64,000 nt of DNA from Sphingobacteriaceae bacterium (GCA_947463785.1 CANHRG010000002.1:186001-250000); one strand, 5' to 3'. Shown: positions 18,550-27,659, counted from the stretch's first letter. A program made the numbers and translations. The notes: generated from the sequence alone by a model not told the origin.

Positions 18550-19409
18550 ATTCGCTCCAGTACTAATTTTATCGCTTCATCTACCACCTTTTGAGGGTTT
18601 TTGCTGAATTCCAACTTTACACGACTGGCTAGGATTGAGTTTACCGATAAAGCTTGATGCCCCAAAACAGATGCTAAAGCATAAATACCAGCGGTTTCCA
18701 TCTCCAAATTGGTAATCTGCTGGTTTTCGTAATTAAATTGATTCAGTTTTCCTATTAGATCAGTTATACGAGTCGTATATCTTAGAGTACGGCCTTGAGG
18801 TGCATAAAACCCCGGGGCAGTTACCGTAATTCCACGTTGTAAGCCCGCACCAATACGATCCAAGAGGATTTTTCCGGCACCGGTGAAATAGGGATTCAGT
18901 TTTTTAAGTTCAGGTACTTGTGTATTTAAAGCCTCAATCAGTTCTTGTTCTTCAACTGTATTTGAATACCCGTAGTACAACATTAGTGCATCTAATCCTA
19001 AAGCATATTCAGATACCAAAATGGAATCGATGGGTATATGTTCTTGAATAGCGCCAGACGTGCCAATTCGAACGATTGTTAATGAATTCAACTGTTCTTT
19101 TACCTTACGCGATGCCAAATCGATATTCACCAAGGCATCCAACTCATTCAAAACAATATCAATATTATCTGTGCCTATACCCGTAGAAACCACACTAATT
19201 CGTTTACTTCCCAGATAACCGGTATGGGTAATAAACTCCCGTTTTCCTTTACGCAACTCAATGGAATCAAAATGTTTGCTCACTTCGCTAACCCGATCTG
19301 GATCTCCAACGGTAATTACGGTAGGTGCAAGGTCTTCTGGGAGTAGATTTAAATGGTAAACACTTCCATCTGCATTTAAAATCAAATCGGTTTCAGCGAT
19401 AGTTCTCAT
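18546..19409 (-). CDS. Nucleoside phosphorylase (uridine phosphorylase-like)
   Basis: The 287-residue protein belongs to the PNP/UDP phosphorylase superfamily. Phosphate-binding motif GDPDRV is at 35-40, STGIG at 75-79, RIGTSG at 114-119, and the ribose-binding EMET at 236-239. The pattern is closer to uridine phosphorylase than to MTA/SAH nucleosidase. It probably cleaves a pyrimidine or other nucleoside to base and ribose-1-phosphate in the cytoplasm. It is the last gene of a coupled minus operon and overlaps yigZ by 4 nt (19406-19409). Confidence 0.85.
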   Translation of the reverse strand: MRTIAETDLILNADGSVYHLNLLPEDLAPTVITVGDPDRVSEVSKHFDSIELRKGKREFITHTGYLGSKRISVVSTGIGTDNIDIVLNELDALVNIDLASRKVKEQLNSLTIVRIGTSGAIQEHIPIDSILVSEYALGLDALMLYYGYSNTVEEQELIEALNTQVPELKKLNPYFTGAGKILLDRIGAGLQRGITVTAPGFYAPQGRTLRYTTRITDLIGKLNQFNYENQQITNLEMETAGIYALASVLGHQALSVNSILASRVKLEFSKNPQKVVDEAIKLVLERI

Positions 19410-20020
19410 AAGGTTCGGAGGTATTGAATACTCAAATTAGGTATTTTTTCGAATTGAGCGACAAGTTGATTTACTGCCTTTTGTCGAATTTCAACAACCA
19501 ACTCGCAGGAATTATCCATTTGCTGGTTTATGATGGTCAAGTGTTCATCTTTAATCACTTTCATCACTTCATTCAATTGCAGGTAGTTGAATTTTAAACG
19601 ATAGTGGTCATTGATGGTTTTTTCGATGATGTTTGCCGTGTTGATAGCTTCTTGAGCTGCAGTTTTGTAAGCATTGATTAAACCAGGTACACCCAATAAG
19701 GTGCCACCAAAGTAACGAACTACCACAACCAGCACTTGGCTGAGATCGTGCGATAAAAGTGTATTTAAGATGGGTCTTCCTGCAGTTCCGGATGGTTCCC
19801 CATCATCATTTATGCGAAACACGGAGCGATCTGGACTTAAACGCATAGCCCAACAGTGGTGTCGGGCTTTGGGATGCTCTGCCTTGAGATTTTGTAGGAT
19901 GCTTTTGATATCTTCTTCCGTCTGAATAGGATAGGCATAGCCTATAAATTTGCTTCCACGATCTCTGAATATTCCTTCAGCCGGTGATTGAATGGTTTTA
20001 TAGGTATCCTGGAAAAGCAT
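19406..20020 (-). CDS. IMPACT/YigZ family protein
   Basis: The 204-residue protein has the UPF0029 N-terminal domain with GSKFIGYAYP, the ARHHCWAM motif, the NDDGEPSGTAGRPIL block and VRYFGGTLLGVPGLI, followed by a small ferredoxin-like C-terminal domain. YigZ/IMPACT proteins are linked to translation control and stress; the biochemical role in bacteria is unclear. It lies one base downstream of the EamA gene and overlaps the phosphorylase gene by 4 nt. Confidence 0.92.
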   Translation of the reverse strand: MLFQDTYKTIQSPAEGIFRDRGSKFIGYAYPIQTEEDIKSILQNLKAEHPKARHHCWAMRLSPDRSVFRINDDGEPSGTAGRPILNTLLSHDLSQVLVVVVRYFGGTLLGVPGLINAYKTAAQEAINTANIIEKTINDHYRLKFNYLQLNEVMKVIKDEHLTIINQQMDNSCELVVEIRQKAVNQLVAQFEKIPNLSIQYLRTL

Positions 20021-20021
20021 A

Positions 20022-20873
20022 TCAATTTAAGGCAATGATTAAAATAGCCAGAATTGCTAGTAAAATACCGGCATAATTCAATTTACTCAGCTTTTCTTTA
20101 AAGAGGAGTAATCCAACTATTGAACCTAAAGCAATAACGCCGATGTTCATCGCGGTAAAAACAACAGATGGCTGAGTTTGAAGCGCTTGGTGAGCTTTGA
20201 GGTAGAAATAGATGTTTCCGAAATTGAACACGCCTAAAATCAATCCACAAATAAGATTAATGACTGTTATGCGCATCTTTTTAAGCAGCACCAAATAAAT
20301 CAAACTGAGCATAGAAATGCCCAGTGCTAGTAAAAAGATAACAAAGAGTGCAGTTGTAAACGGTAGGTTTTTGAACGTAGCGATTTGTTTTAATAAAACA
20401 TCAATAAGTCCAAATCCCAAAAAAACAGTGCTTGGAAATAGCCACGAATGCTTGTTTTCTGAAGCGTTTTTATCCCAGGAAATGGATAACAATACGGCGA
20501 GTAAACCCAAGGATATGGCTCCTGTTTTTACTGTAGAGAATTGCTCACCGAAAAAGAGATAGGCTGCCAAAAGCGGAATAAGCAAGGATAAACGCTGGGC
20601 AATATCAGTTCTTACAATGCCTGCATACCTGACAGAAAAGGCCATGACTACGAAAATTGTAGGCAATAAAAAGCCCAAGGTCATGTAAATAGAGATGGGT
20701 GCACTGGAATCTAAATTTGTCAGATCAGGTTTAAAAAGCCAGTAACAAAGTAATGCAGCCGCGGCATAATTAAAACCAATGGCTTGATAGACGTCTATTT
20801 CATAACGGCGTGCCAATTTGAGTAAAATTGATACAATAACACTACAGCATACGCTTAATAAAACGTAAATCAT
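20022..20873 (-). CDS. EamA family (DMT) membrane transporter
   Basis: The 283-residue protein is almost entirely hydrophobic with about ten predicted helices in two EamA repeats, as in drug/metabolite transporters. The loop between the halves is marked by SWDKNASENKHSW (about 152-164). It probably exports or imports a small metabolite across the inner membrane; the substrate is not readable. Its start overlaps the ribD stop by 4 nt (20870-20873), so a flavin or nucleotide link is possible but only by context. Confidence 0.85.
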   Translation of the reverse strand: MIYVLLSVCCSVIVSILLKLARRYEIDVYQAIGFNYAAAALLCYWLFKPDLTNLDSSAPISIYMTLGFLLPTIFVVMAFSVRYAGIVRTDIAQRLSLLIPLLAAYLFFGEQFSTVKTGAISLGLLAVLLSISWDKNASENKHSWLFPSTVFLGFGLIDVLLKQIATFKNLPFTTALFVIFLLALGISMLSLIYLVLLKKMRITVINLICGLILGVFNFGNIYFYLKAHQALQTQPSVVFTAMNIGVIALGSIVGLLLFKEKLSKLNYAGILLAILAILIIALN

Positions 20874-21919
20874 ACTTCTCGATAATAAATGGTTAATAAA
20901 TCGTTATCAATTTTTTGTTGCTCGGCAGTAGCCGCGGATAGGATAGGAGCTTTAACGCCATTGCCCCAATATTGATTAGCAGTAAAGACTCTGGCCTCAT
21001 CCCATAAACCAGCTTGAATAAACTGATTGTGGGTTTTGACTCCACCTTCAACTAATACAGATTGCACATCAAGCAAGTACAGCTGATAGGCTATAGATTG
21101 TACCAACAAATTATCGAAATTCTCCAGTTCAATGTACTTTATGCGACCGCTTACATCTGTTTTCACTGCATTGAACACAATAGTTTCCTGGTCTTGATCA
21201 AATAAGTGAAGGTCTGGCGGCAATTCTAAATTACGATCAATCACAATCCGTTTTGGATTTCTGCCAGTCCATTCCCGCACATTGAGTTGAGGGTTATCAA
21301 TTTTTGCTGTTTGAAAACCTACCAAAATCGCATCTTCCTCTGCTCGCCAGCGGTGGCTTAATTGCTTTGCCGATAATCCGGTAATCCATTGTTGCTTATC
21401 ATCATGTGGTGCGAAAAATCCGTCGGCAGTTTGAGCCCATTTCAGGATAATATAAGGTCTTTGTTTACCTATACGGGTAAAAAAGCGTTTATTCAAATTG
21501 AGACAGGCTTCTTCCAAAATTCCTTCCACTACTTCGATGCCGGCCTCACGTAACTTCGCTATACCTTTGCCATTTACTTCTGCATAAGGATCACGGCAGC
21601 CAATAACTACTTTCGGAATTTGATGATTGATGATTAAATCTGAGCAGGGAGGTGTTTTTCCAAAATGTGCACAAGGCTCTAAACTGACATAGATAGTCGA
21701 TTTTTGGAGTAATGCTTCAGCATTGGGATAATTGGTTAAAACTTGACGAATGGCATTCACTTCTGCATGTGCTTCGCCGTAGCTTTCGTGGTAGCCTTCT
21801 CCGATGATTTTATTATCAGCCACAACTACGGCTCCAACCATGGGGTTTGGACTTACCCGACCTGCCCCTAAACTGGCCAGTTCCAAACAGCGTTGCATAT
21901 ACAGCTCATCAACAGACAT
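20870..21919 (-). CDS. ribD: Riboflavin biosynthesis deaminase/reductase RibD
   Basis: The 349-residue bifunctional enzyme deaminates and then reduces the pyrimidine intermediate of riboflavin synthesis. The deaminase half has HAEVNAI (His51, catalytic Glu53) and PCAHFGKTPPC (Cys83, Cys92) for zinc. The reductase half (about 145-349) has ILKWAQTADGFFAP and VEGGVKTHNQFI. It heads a four-gene minus operon. No FMN riboswitch-like structure is visible in the 59-base gap to prmC. Confidence 0.95.
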   Translation of the reverse strand: MSVDELYMQRCLELASLGAGRVSPNPMVGAVVVADNKIIGEGYHESYGEAHAEVNAIRQVLTNYPNAEALLQKSTIYVSLEPCAHFGKTPPCSDLIINHQIPKVVIGCRDPYAEVNGKGIAKLREAGIEVVEGILEEACLNLNKRFFTRIGKQRPYIILKWAQTADGFFAPHDDKQQWITGLSAKQLSHRWRAEEDAILVGFQTAKIDNPQLNVREWTGRNPKRIVIDRNLELPPDLHLFDQDQETIVFNAVKTDVSGRIKYIELENFDNLLVQSIAYQLYLLDVQSVLVEGGVKTHNQFIQAGLWDEARVFTANQYWGNGVKAPILSAATAEQQKIDNDLLTIYYREV

Positions 21920-21978
21920 GTTGCAAATTAATACATTTTAGCTGGTTTTTCGGCTATTTAATTACGTACTTTGTGGAC

Positions 21979-22827
21979 ATGAATTGGTTGCAGTTAGAGA
22001 ATAAATGGGTGAACGGCTTGACGGGAATTTATGCTGTACAAGAAGCTAAGAGTCTGTTTTTTATCTCCCTAAAGCACCTTTTTGGATTCGATAAAACCCA
22101 GTATTTAATTCATCAGCAAGAAGAAATATCTCCCGATCAAGTCCCGCAAATGGAGCATATTTTAGCCGAATTGCGAACTGGAAAACCCATTCAATACTGC
22201 CTAGGAGAAACAGAATTTATGGGTTTGACATTTCAGGTCAATCCTTCGGTACTCATTCCTCGGCCTGAAACGGAAGAACTGGTGCTGTGGATTCTAGATG
22301 AAGTAGCACTTCACCGACTCCATGCGACACGTATTTTGGATATTGGGACCGGTAGTGGCTGTATTCCGGTTTCTCTTAAATCGAAATTACCTCAGGTGGA
22401 CATCTGGGCTTTAGATATTTCATCAGAAGCTTTAGCGACAGCCAAATTAAATGCAATAAATAATGGGGTAGAGCTAAATTTTCTGGAGTTAGATATTTTA
22501 AAGGATGATTTAGATGAATTATACGATATAATTGTCAGTAATCCGCCTTATGTAACTGAAGCAGAGAAAGCGCAAATGCATCAAAATGTGCTTGATTTTG
22601 AACCTCATACCGCTTTATTTGTTCCTGATCAGGATTCCTTAATTTTCTATCACCGAATTTCCGATTTAGCACTTCAACACTTGAAGCCAGGGGGATTATT
22701 GTTTTTCGAGATCAATGAGCAGCTGGGTAAGCAAACGCTAGAGCTTTTAGAAGCAAAAGGATTTCATTCGCTTGAGTTGAGAAAAGATTTTTTTGGTAAA
22801 GATCGGATGATTAAAGCCAGCATTTAG
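21979..22827 (+). CDS. prmC: Peptide chain release factor N5-glutamine methyltransferase
   Basis: The protein methylates the GGQ glutamine of release factors. With ATG 21979 it has 282 residues, the family length. SAM-binding DIGTGSG is near 121-127, catalytic NPPY at 188-191, and the IPRPETEE motif at 94-101. A longer frame opens at 21847, inside ribD on the other strand, and was rejected as its extra N terminus has no family counterpart. A degenerate -7 element (TACTTTG) ends 6 bases before the ATG. Its stop interlocks with the xerD stop. Confidence 0.93.
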   Translation: MNWLQLENKWVNGLTGIYAVQEAKSLFFISLKHLFGFDKTQYLIHQQEEISPDQVPQMEHILAELRTGKPIQYCLGETEFMGLTFQVNPSVLIPRPETEELVLWILDEVALHRLHATRILDIGTGSGCIPVSLKSKLPQVDIWALDISSEALATAKLNAINNGVELNFLELDILKDDLDELYDIIVSNPPYVTEAEKAQMHQNVLDFEPHTALFVPDQDSLIFYHRISDLALQHLKPGGLLFFEINEQLGKQTLELLEAKGFHSLELRKDFFGKDRMIKASI

Positions 22828-23723
22828 CTTCTGGGATGGTACTGCAGAATGGTGCTCCGTAAGTAATCGCGGTCTAAATGCGTATAAATTTCGGTTGTGG
22901 TTATGCTTTCGTGACCCAGCATTTCCTGTACCGCACGTAAATCGGCACCTCCTTCAATTAAATGCGTAGCAAAGGAATGACGGAACGTATGCGGACTAAT
23001 TTTTTTATTTAAGCCAATTTTAGTTGCCAGCTCTTTGATGATTAAAAAAACCATAACTCTAGACAAGGGCGAACCTCTTCTGTTTAAAAAAACATAATCT
23101 TCTTTCCCAGGCTTGATTTCGAGGTGAACACGCAATTCTTGAAGCCAAATGTTGAGGTATTTTACAGCTTCTCCACCAATTGGAACCAGGCGTTCTTTGT
23201 TTCCTTTACCGATGATCTTGATCAAATCGATATCTAGAAACAAATTGGAAATTTTTAGGCTCACCAATTCCGAAACCCGCAAACCACAACCGTATAGCAT
23301 TTCGAGCATGGCCTTATTTCGCATGCCTTCAGGCTTAGAAAGATCAATGGCATCAATCAAACTATTAATTTCAGGTAAGCTTAAGGTGTCTGGTAGCTTT
23401 CGACTCAATTTAGGGCTTTGGAGTAGGGAAGACGGATCTATACTGATGAGTTCTTCCAATACCAAATAATTAAAGAATGCTTTAATGCCGGATAATGTTC
23501 TGGCCTGTGTATGCGTGCTCATTCCCTGCATATTGATCCATTTTAAAAATGCTTTTAGATCATTACTATCAATATCCTTTACCTGCTTTTCTTTTCCAAT
23601 TTCAACAAAAAAAGTTTCTAATTTGGAAACGTCCTGCAGATAAGAACTGATACTATTGGCAGACAAGGAACGCTCCAATCGTAAATATGCTTTAAACCCC
23701 TTTTGTAATGAAGCCCAGTTCAA
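22824..23723 (-). CDS. xerD: Tyrosine recombinase XerD/XerC-type
   Basis: The 299-residue protein has a SAM-like N-terminal DNA-binding domain (about 5-95) and a catalytic domain with all active residues: Arg149 (GLRVSEL), Lys173, His245 and Arg248 (HTFRHSFATHL), His271 (LGHESI) and Tyr280 (EIYTH). Length and motif set fit the chromosomal dimer-resolution recombinases rather than a phage integrase. The start is TTG, since no ATG is available upstream of the conserved N terminus. No attachment site or mobile gene lies nearby. XerC and XerD cannot be told apart here. Confidence 0.92.
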   Translation of the reverse strand: MNWASLQKGFKAYLRLERSLSANSISSYLQDVSKLETFFVEIGKEKQVKDIDSNDLKAFLKWINMQGMSTHTQARTLSGIKAFFNYLVLEELISIDPSSLLQSPKLSRKLPDTLSLPEINSLIDAIDLSKPEGMRNKAMLEMLYGCGLRVSELVSLKISNLFLDIDLIKIIGKGNKERLVPIGGEAVKYLNIWLQELRVHLEIKPGKEDYVFLNRRGSPLSRVMVFLIIKELATKIGLNKKISPHTFRHSFATHLIEGGADLRAVQEMLGHESITTTEIYTHLDRDYLRSTILQYHPRS

Positions 23724-23744
23724 TGAATTCTCGAATTAAAATTT

Positions 23745-23752
23745 TATGTTTG
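23745..23752 (+). promoter_or_regulatory. -7 box for aroQ
   Basis: TATGTTTG, an exact TAnnTTTG match, ends 5 bases before the ATG at 23758. The upstream in-frame ATG at 23746 lies inside the box, so it cannot be transcribed from this promoter. A nearly leaderless mRNA is implied. Confidence 0.5.
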
Positions 23753-23757
23753 AAACG

Positions 23758-24174
23758 ATGAATATACACATCATAAACGGTCCAAATTTAAATTTACTCG
23801 GTATACGTGAGAAATCTGTTTACGGTGAGCAAAATTTTGATGCCTATTTAGCAGATCTACAACGTAAATATTCCATTTTGGAAATCACGTATTTTCAAAG
23901 CAATGTGGAAGGCGAAATCATCAATAAACTGCATGAAATAGGCTTTTCAGCAGATGGAATTATTTTAAATGCTGGTGGTTATACGCATACCTCAATTGCC
24001 ATTGCGGATGCCATTGCGGCGATTCAAAGTCCTGTGGTAGAAGTTCATATTTCTAATGTATACGCCCGTGAAGAGTATCGCCATGTATCGCTAATGGCTA
24101 AAAATTGCAGGGGAGTAATTGCCGGATTTGGCCTGGAAAGCTACCTTTTGGCTTTAGAAAGCTTTTTGGTCTAA
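23758..24174 (+). CDS. aroQ: Type II 3-dehydroquinate dehydratase
   Basis: The 138-residue enzyme (from ATG 23758) performs the third step of the shikimate pathway. The N-terminal INGPNLNLLG, the YGEQNFD loop with catalytic Tyr, ILNAGGYTHTSIAI and VEVHISNVYAREEYRH are all diagnostic of the type II dodecameric enzyme. The longer start at 23746 falls inside the promoter -7 box. Its product feeds chorismate, the substrate of MqnA encoded 6 kb away. Its stop interlocks with the convergent glycosyltransferase stop. Confidence 0.95.
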   Translation: MNIHIINGPNLNLLGIREKSVYGEQNFDAYLADLQRKYSILEITYFQSNVEGEIINKLHEIGFSADGIILNAGGYTHTSIAIADAIAAIQSPVVEVHISNVYAREEYRHVSLMAKNCRGVIAGFGLESYLLALESFLV

Positions 24175-25190
24175 GCCGATAAGTCGGAAAATTTCTTTTT
24201 CTTCCGAATAAAATAGTCCCAAACAATACTGCGAGGATAAATGCCGTGTGTATTTTGATCCGGATTAACCGGCTGACGTTTTGCTGCATTTATTTTCCAG
24301 CTTTTCAAAAACGCAACATGAGCTTTGCTGATGGCTGCAGCATTTTTTGGTTTTCCTTCTGCCAGGAATTTAAGTAGAGATACAAAATCCAGAAAAAAAC
24401 GAGTAAAAACCTTAAAAAAAGCAGTTTTAGGAGGGTGATTTTTATGGATCATCCATAAATTATTTCGAAAATTCAGAAAAGTCTTAAAAGGACTTTCGGT
24501 AGCAAGTGTTCCACCGCCAACATGGTAAACACAAGCTTCTGGGCAATACCAAATCTGATAGTCGCGATTTTTCAATCGCCAACACAAGTCAATTTCTTCC
24601 ATGTGTGCAAAAAAGTCTTCATCAAAACCCTTAACCTCATCCCAAGCTTTTTTGCGAATGAACAATGCAGCACCGCTAGCCCAGAAAATTTCGCTAGCCT
24701 GATCATACTGACCTTCATCATTTTCTACGGTATCGAATAATCGGCCACGACAGAAAGGGTAGCCCAGGTAATCGATAAAGCCACCTGCTGCACCCGCATA
24801 TTCGAAACTGTTCTTGTCGCGGTAGCTAAGTAGTTTAGGTTGGGCAGCCGCAATTTGAGGATTACTTTCCAGTAATTCTATAACCGGATTGATCCAGTTT
24901 TTGTCTACCTCAACATCCGAGTTTAACAACACTACATATTCTGCATCAACCTGAGCCAGAACTCGATTGTAGCCACCGGCAAAGCCGTAATTTTTATCGT
25001 TTTGAATCAGTCTAATTTGGGGATAGTTTTTTTTCAAAAACTGAACTGAATCATCCGTTGAGGCATTGTCTCCAACACAAATTTCTAAATTGGGGTATGC
25101 GCTAGCAACTACAGAAGGTAGAAATTGCTCTAGGTAATGCCGTCCATTCCAGTTCAGGATAACAACCGCTACTTTTGGATTAGTTTTCAT
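24171..25190 (-). CDS. Family 2 glycosyltransferase
   Basis: The 339-residue protein has a GT-A fold: VVILNWNGRHYL at the N terminus, GDNASTDDS at 40-48, the DXD-like NSDVEVD at 90-96, and an acceptor-side EEIDLCWRL motif. The pattern resembles rhamnosyltransferase-like GT2 enzymes that extend surface polysaccharides. It overlaps the upstream acyltransferase gene by 11 nt (25180-25190), so the two are coupled and probably serve lipid A/LPS or another envelope glycan. Donor and acceptor are unknown. Confidence 0.9.
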   Translation of the reverse strand: MKTNPKVAVVILNWNGRHYLEQFLPSVVASAYPNLEICVGDNASTDDSVQFLKKNYPQIRLIQNDKNYGFAGGYNRVLAQVDAEYVVLLNSDVEVDKNWINPVIELLESNPQIAAAQPKLLSYRDKNSFEYAGAAGGFIDYLGYPFCRGRLFDTVENDEGQYDQASEIFWASGAALFIRKKAWDEVKGFDEDFFAHMEEIDLCWRLKNRDYQIWYCPEACVYHVGGGTLATESPFKTFLNFRNNLWMIHKNHPPKTAFFKVFTRFFLDFVSLLKFLAEGKPKNAAAISKAHVAFLKSWKINAAKRQPVNPDQNTHGIYPRSIVWDYFIRKKKKFSDLSA

Positions 25191-26064
25191 CGTGTTGCGG
25201 TGGTTTGTGTTTCCAGCGTTTGTGCGACCAAATCCAAAATTCAGGTTTAGTCTTAATAATTGTTTCTAATTCCAAGTTGTAAGCCTTGGTTATTTCATTT
25301 TCTTCAGTTTCTTGAGGCTTATTGTACAGCATTTTAAAATGAGCCTCGTAAAATCCACGCTTAGGCCGATCTATGTGCATGTAAACGATGGGGTTACCTG
25401 TTAATTTTCCAATTTTCTCTAAACCTTGAAAAACCGAAGTGGGTTGATTCAAAAAGTCGATAAAATAATTTTTCTCGTGGCGGGTTGGTGTTTGATCACT
25501 CACCAAAACAGCCATGTAGGTTTCTGTTTGTTCGGCAATGGTACGAATGGTTTGCTTCATGGGCACCAAGAGTACTCCAAACTGAGAACGAATACCGTTG
25601 ATCACTTTTTCTACATCCTGATTGCTCAAGGGCTTGTAAACACCTATAATTTTGCCCTTAAAAATGGAAGAAATTCCGGGTGCGGCCCATTCCCAGTTAC
25701 CATAGTGGCTGGTTGCAAGTAGAATTGATTGATCTTGATCCAGCAGATCTTGCACAAAACCGTGATTTACCAAAACAAATCGCTTATTGATACTTTCCCG
25801 ACTCATGCTAAGTAATTTCACATTCTCCATGATTAAATCGGCCATGAATCGAAAATACGTTTTCTCAATTTTCAGGACCTCAGCAGCTGATTTCTCAGGA
25901 AAAGAGTTCTCCAAATTGGTTCTCACCACCTTTCTACGGTATCCAATTAGATAGTACAAAATGAGATACAGACCATCGGACAGGATGTAGATTACCCGGA
26001 AAGGCAATAGGGAAATGAGATAAACAACTAAGTAGGCAATCCAGAAAAATAGTTTTGACATCAT
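25180..26064 (-). CDS. Lipid A-type acyltransferase (LpxL/HtrB family)
   Basis: The 294-residue protein has an N-terminal membrane helix (about 5-22) and the LpxL/HtrB acyltransferase domain. The HX4E catalytic motif is HYGNWE (His120, Glu125), followed by GVYKPLSN, VSDQTPT near 187 and the C-terminal WIWSHKRWK motif near 278-286. It probably transfers a secondary acyl chain to lipid A at the inner membrane, although ornithine-lipid acyltransferases are a distant alternative. It overlaps the downstream glycosyltransferase gene. Confidence 0.9.
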   Translation of the reverse strand: MMSKLFFWIAYLVVYLISLLPFRVIYILSDGLYLILYYLIGYRRKVVRTNLENSFPEKSAAEVLKIEKTYFRFMADLIMENVKLLSMSRESINKRFVLVNHGFVQDLLDQDQSILLATSHYGNWEWAAPGISSIFKGKIIGVYKPLSNQDVEKVINGIRSQFGVLLVPMKQTIRTIAEQTETYMAVLVSDQTPTRHEKNYFIDFLNQPTSVFQGLEKIGKLTGNPIVYMHIDRPKRGFYEAHFKMLYNKPQETEENEITKAYNLELETIIKTKPEFWIWSHKRWKHKPPQHDEN

Positions 26065-26093
26065 TTCTTAATCAAGAATCAGGTTCAAATTCT

Positions 26094-26101
26094 TAGTTTT
26101 G
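26094..26101 (+). promoter_or_regulatory. -7 box for the WbqC-family gene
   Basis: TAGTTTTG is an exact TAnnTTTG match. An in-frame TTG at 26099 is part of the box, so the ATG at 26129, 27 bases downstream, is the likely start. Confidence 0.45.
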
Positions 26102-26128
26102 GAACCAATTACAAACATAAGGCATCGC

Positions 26129-26737
26129 ATGGATAAAGTCCTCATTTTACCCGCTTTTTATCTTCCATCTATCGAATATTTTTCGGTTTTAAAAACGGCA
26201 AGCGATCCGATTTTAATTGAAAAACACGAACATTTCCCTAAACAAACCTATAGAAACCGAGCAGAAATTCATTCTGCAAATGGTAAATTAGACTTAATTG
26301 TGCCTGTGGTTAAGGGATCGAAAGTACACACCGCCATGAAAGATGTAAAGATCAGCTATGAGTTTGATTGGCAGCGTTTACATTGGCTAAGTTTGCAAAC
26401 TTCGTACCGCAGTTCGGCGTATTTTGAGTTTTATGAGGATGAGCTGGCACCGTTTTACCACAAAAAATGGGATTACCTCTTAGATTTTAATGTTGAGATG
26501 CTGAATGTTTTATTAAAACTCCTAAAGCTAAATTCTAGTTATTCATTTACAGATAGTTATCAGGCACCATCCACAATTGAAACTGACTATAGAATGAGTA
26601 TCCACCCTAAACGGGAGAGTGACTATCGAACTAAGCCTTATTTCCAAGTATTTGAAGATCGAAATGGTTTTATCCCAAATTTGAGTTGCATTGATCTATT
26701 GTTTAGCCAGGGTCCTCAAAGTTCGGCTTATCTATAA
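26129..26737 (+). CDS. WbqC family protein
   Basis: The 202-residue protein (from ATG 26129) resembles WbqC-like proteins: an N-terminal strand with LPAFYLPSIEYF, the HFPKQTYRNRAEIHSANG segment, LIVPV and the DWQRLHWLSLQTSYRSSAYFE core. The family is found in O-antigen and sugar clusters, but its activity is not established. It is divergent from the acyltransferase-glycosyltransferase pair, which fits an envelope role. A bidirectional hairpin begins right at its stop codon. Confidence 0.82.
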   Translation: MDKVLILPAFYLPSIEYFSVLKTASDPILIEKHEHFPKQTYRNRAEIHSANGKLDLIVPVVKGSKVHTAMKDVKISYEFDWQRLHWLSLQTSYRSSAYFEFYEDELAPFYHKKWDYLLDFNVEMLNVLLKLLKLNSSYSFTDSYQAPSTIETDYRMSIHPKRESDYRTKPYFQVFEDRNGFIPNLSCIDLLFSQGPQSSAYL

Positions 26738-26769
26738 AAAAGCCCCTTCTAATAAGAAGAGGCTTTTTA
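26736..26769. terminator. Bidirectional hairpin terminator
   Basis: The arms AAAAAGCCCCTTCT and AGAAGAGGCTTTTT flank an AATA loop, with one C/A mismatch. A-tracts and T-tracts on both sides allow termination in both directions between the convergent WbqC gene and the lipoprotein gene at 26787. Confidence 0.85.
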
Positions 26770-26786
26770 TGTTTAACTCGTAAATC

Positions 26787-27659
26787 TTATTTCTTTAAAA
26801 CGATTTCTTTCGTTTGTCCATTAGCCGTTACAGTAGCTTTGTTATCACATTGTCCATCGCCATAATCCAGTATAAACTGAGGTCTACCCGTTACGTTAAT
26901 CTGATTTTTACCAGCTACAATAAAATCGCAGTTCATTTTTTTAATAAGCGGACTTAATGTGGTTGAAGAGAAATTGCGACCTTGAGAATCTCGGCCACTT
27001 TCGGTTCCTCTGATGGCATACACATCATCCGCTTTGCTCGGAGTTAGGATACCTTGTCTCCATTCAATCATATACACGGAATTATAGGTTCTGGTAGCTC
27101 CAGTAGCTGAGGTTACAGTTTGGTTGATGTTTACTGTAAAGTTTAGATTTAAATTTTCATTCAAACCATTGATTACAATGCGTTTTGTACCCGTAATTTT
27201 ATTATTGTTCACATAAAAGTCGACAAAACGAGTTTCAATTACCGTTCCGGATTTTCTCATTGGGCCCGAAATAACGGATACAATTTTTCCCTTCCGAACA
27301 TTACCGGCAGCTCCGCAACCACTTCCATAATCAATGGTCATGGTTTTTGGAAAAACATTTCCGGTAGGGGTGATGGTAACTACTCTGCAACTCGAGTCTG
27401 CATTAGCTGCAAATTCTTGGTTAAAAGATTGAGAATTTACAGTCTGTGTTGGCGCCTCAAATAAATTCAGATCAAGCATGGACGAGCCCATGATCTCAGT
27501 AAAATTATCAGTTACGGATTCATCCAATTGGCTATTCTCCGCAAGAGTTACCAAATCTTTTGTTTCCTCATCTTCCTGAATTGATTTTTTACATGAACTT
27601 AAATTGACTATTCCGAAAGTGAAAAGTACAAAGGCAGATGTGTAAAGTATCTTTTTCAT
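26787..27659 (-). CDS. Lipoprotein of unknown function
   Basis: The 290-residue protein has a lipoprotein signal peptide with lipobox LSSC (Cys23), followed by KKS and an acidic stretch (about 27-36). The rest looks like a beta-rich secreted domain with a Cys-containing GSGCG motif near 112-116. I recognise no family. Without the Asp+2 signal it probably reaches the outer membrane. It stands alone between a terminator hairpin and the divergent trans-sulfuration gene. Confidence 0.8.
   Translation of the reverse strand: MKKILYTSAFVLFTFGIVNLSSCKKSIQEDEETKDLVTLAENSQLDESVTDNFTEIMGSSMLDLNLFEAPTQTVNSQSFNQEFAANADSSCRVVTITPTGNVFPKTMTIDYGSGCGAAGNVRKGKIVSVISGPMRKSGTVIETRFVDFYVNNNKITGTKRIVINGLNENLNLNFTVNINQTVTSATGATRTYNSVYMIEWRQGILTPSKADDVYAIRGTESGRDSQGRNFSSTTLSPLIKKMNCDFIVAGKNQINVTGRPQFILDYGDGQCDNKATVTANGQTKEIVLKK

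Noticed and set aside
18546-19409. Nucleoside phosphorylase as MqnB
   Set aside because: MqnB is of the same superfamily but hydrolytic. The GDPDRV phosphate motif and EMET signature here are of the phosphate-using uridine phosphorylase type.
21847-21978. N-terminal extension of prmC from 21847
   Set aside because: The extension overlaps the ribD start region on the opposite strand, has no family counterpart, and a normal-length prmC begins at ATG 21979.
22824-23723. Tyrosine recombinase as an integrase of a mobile element
   Set aside because: The length and motifs fit XerC/D, and there are no tRNA, direct repeats, phage or transfer genes around it.
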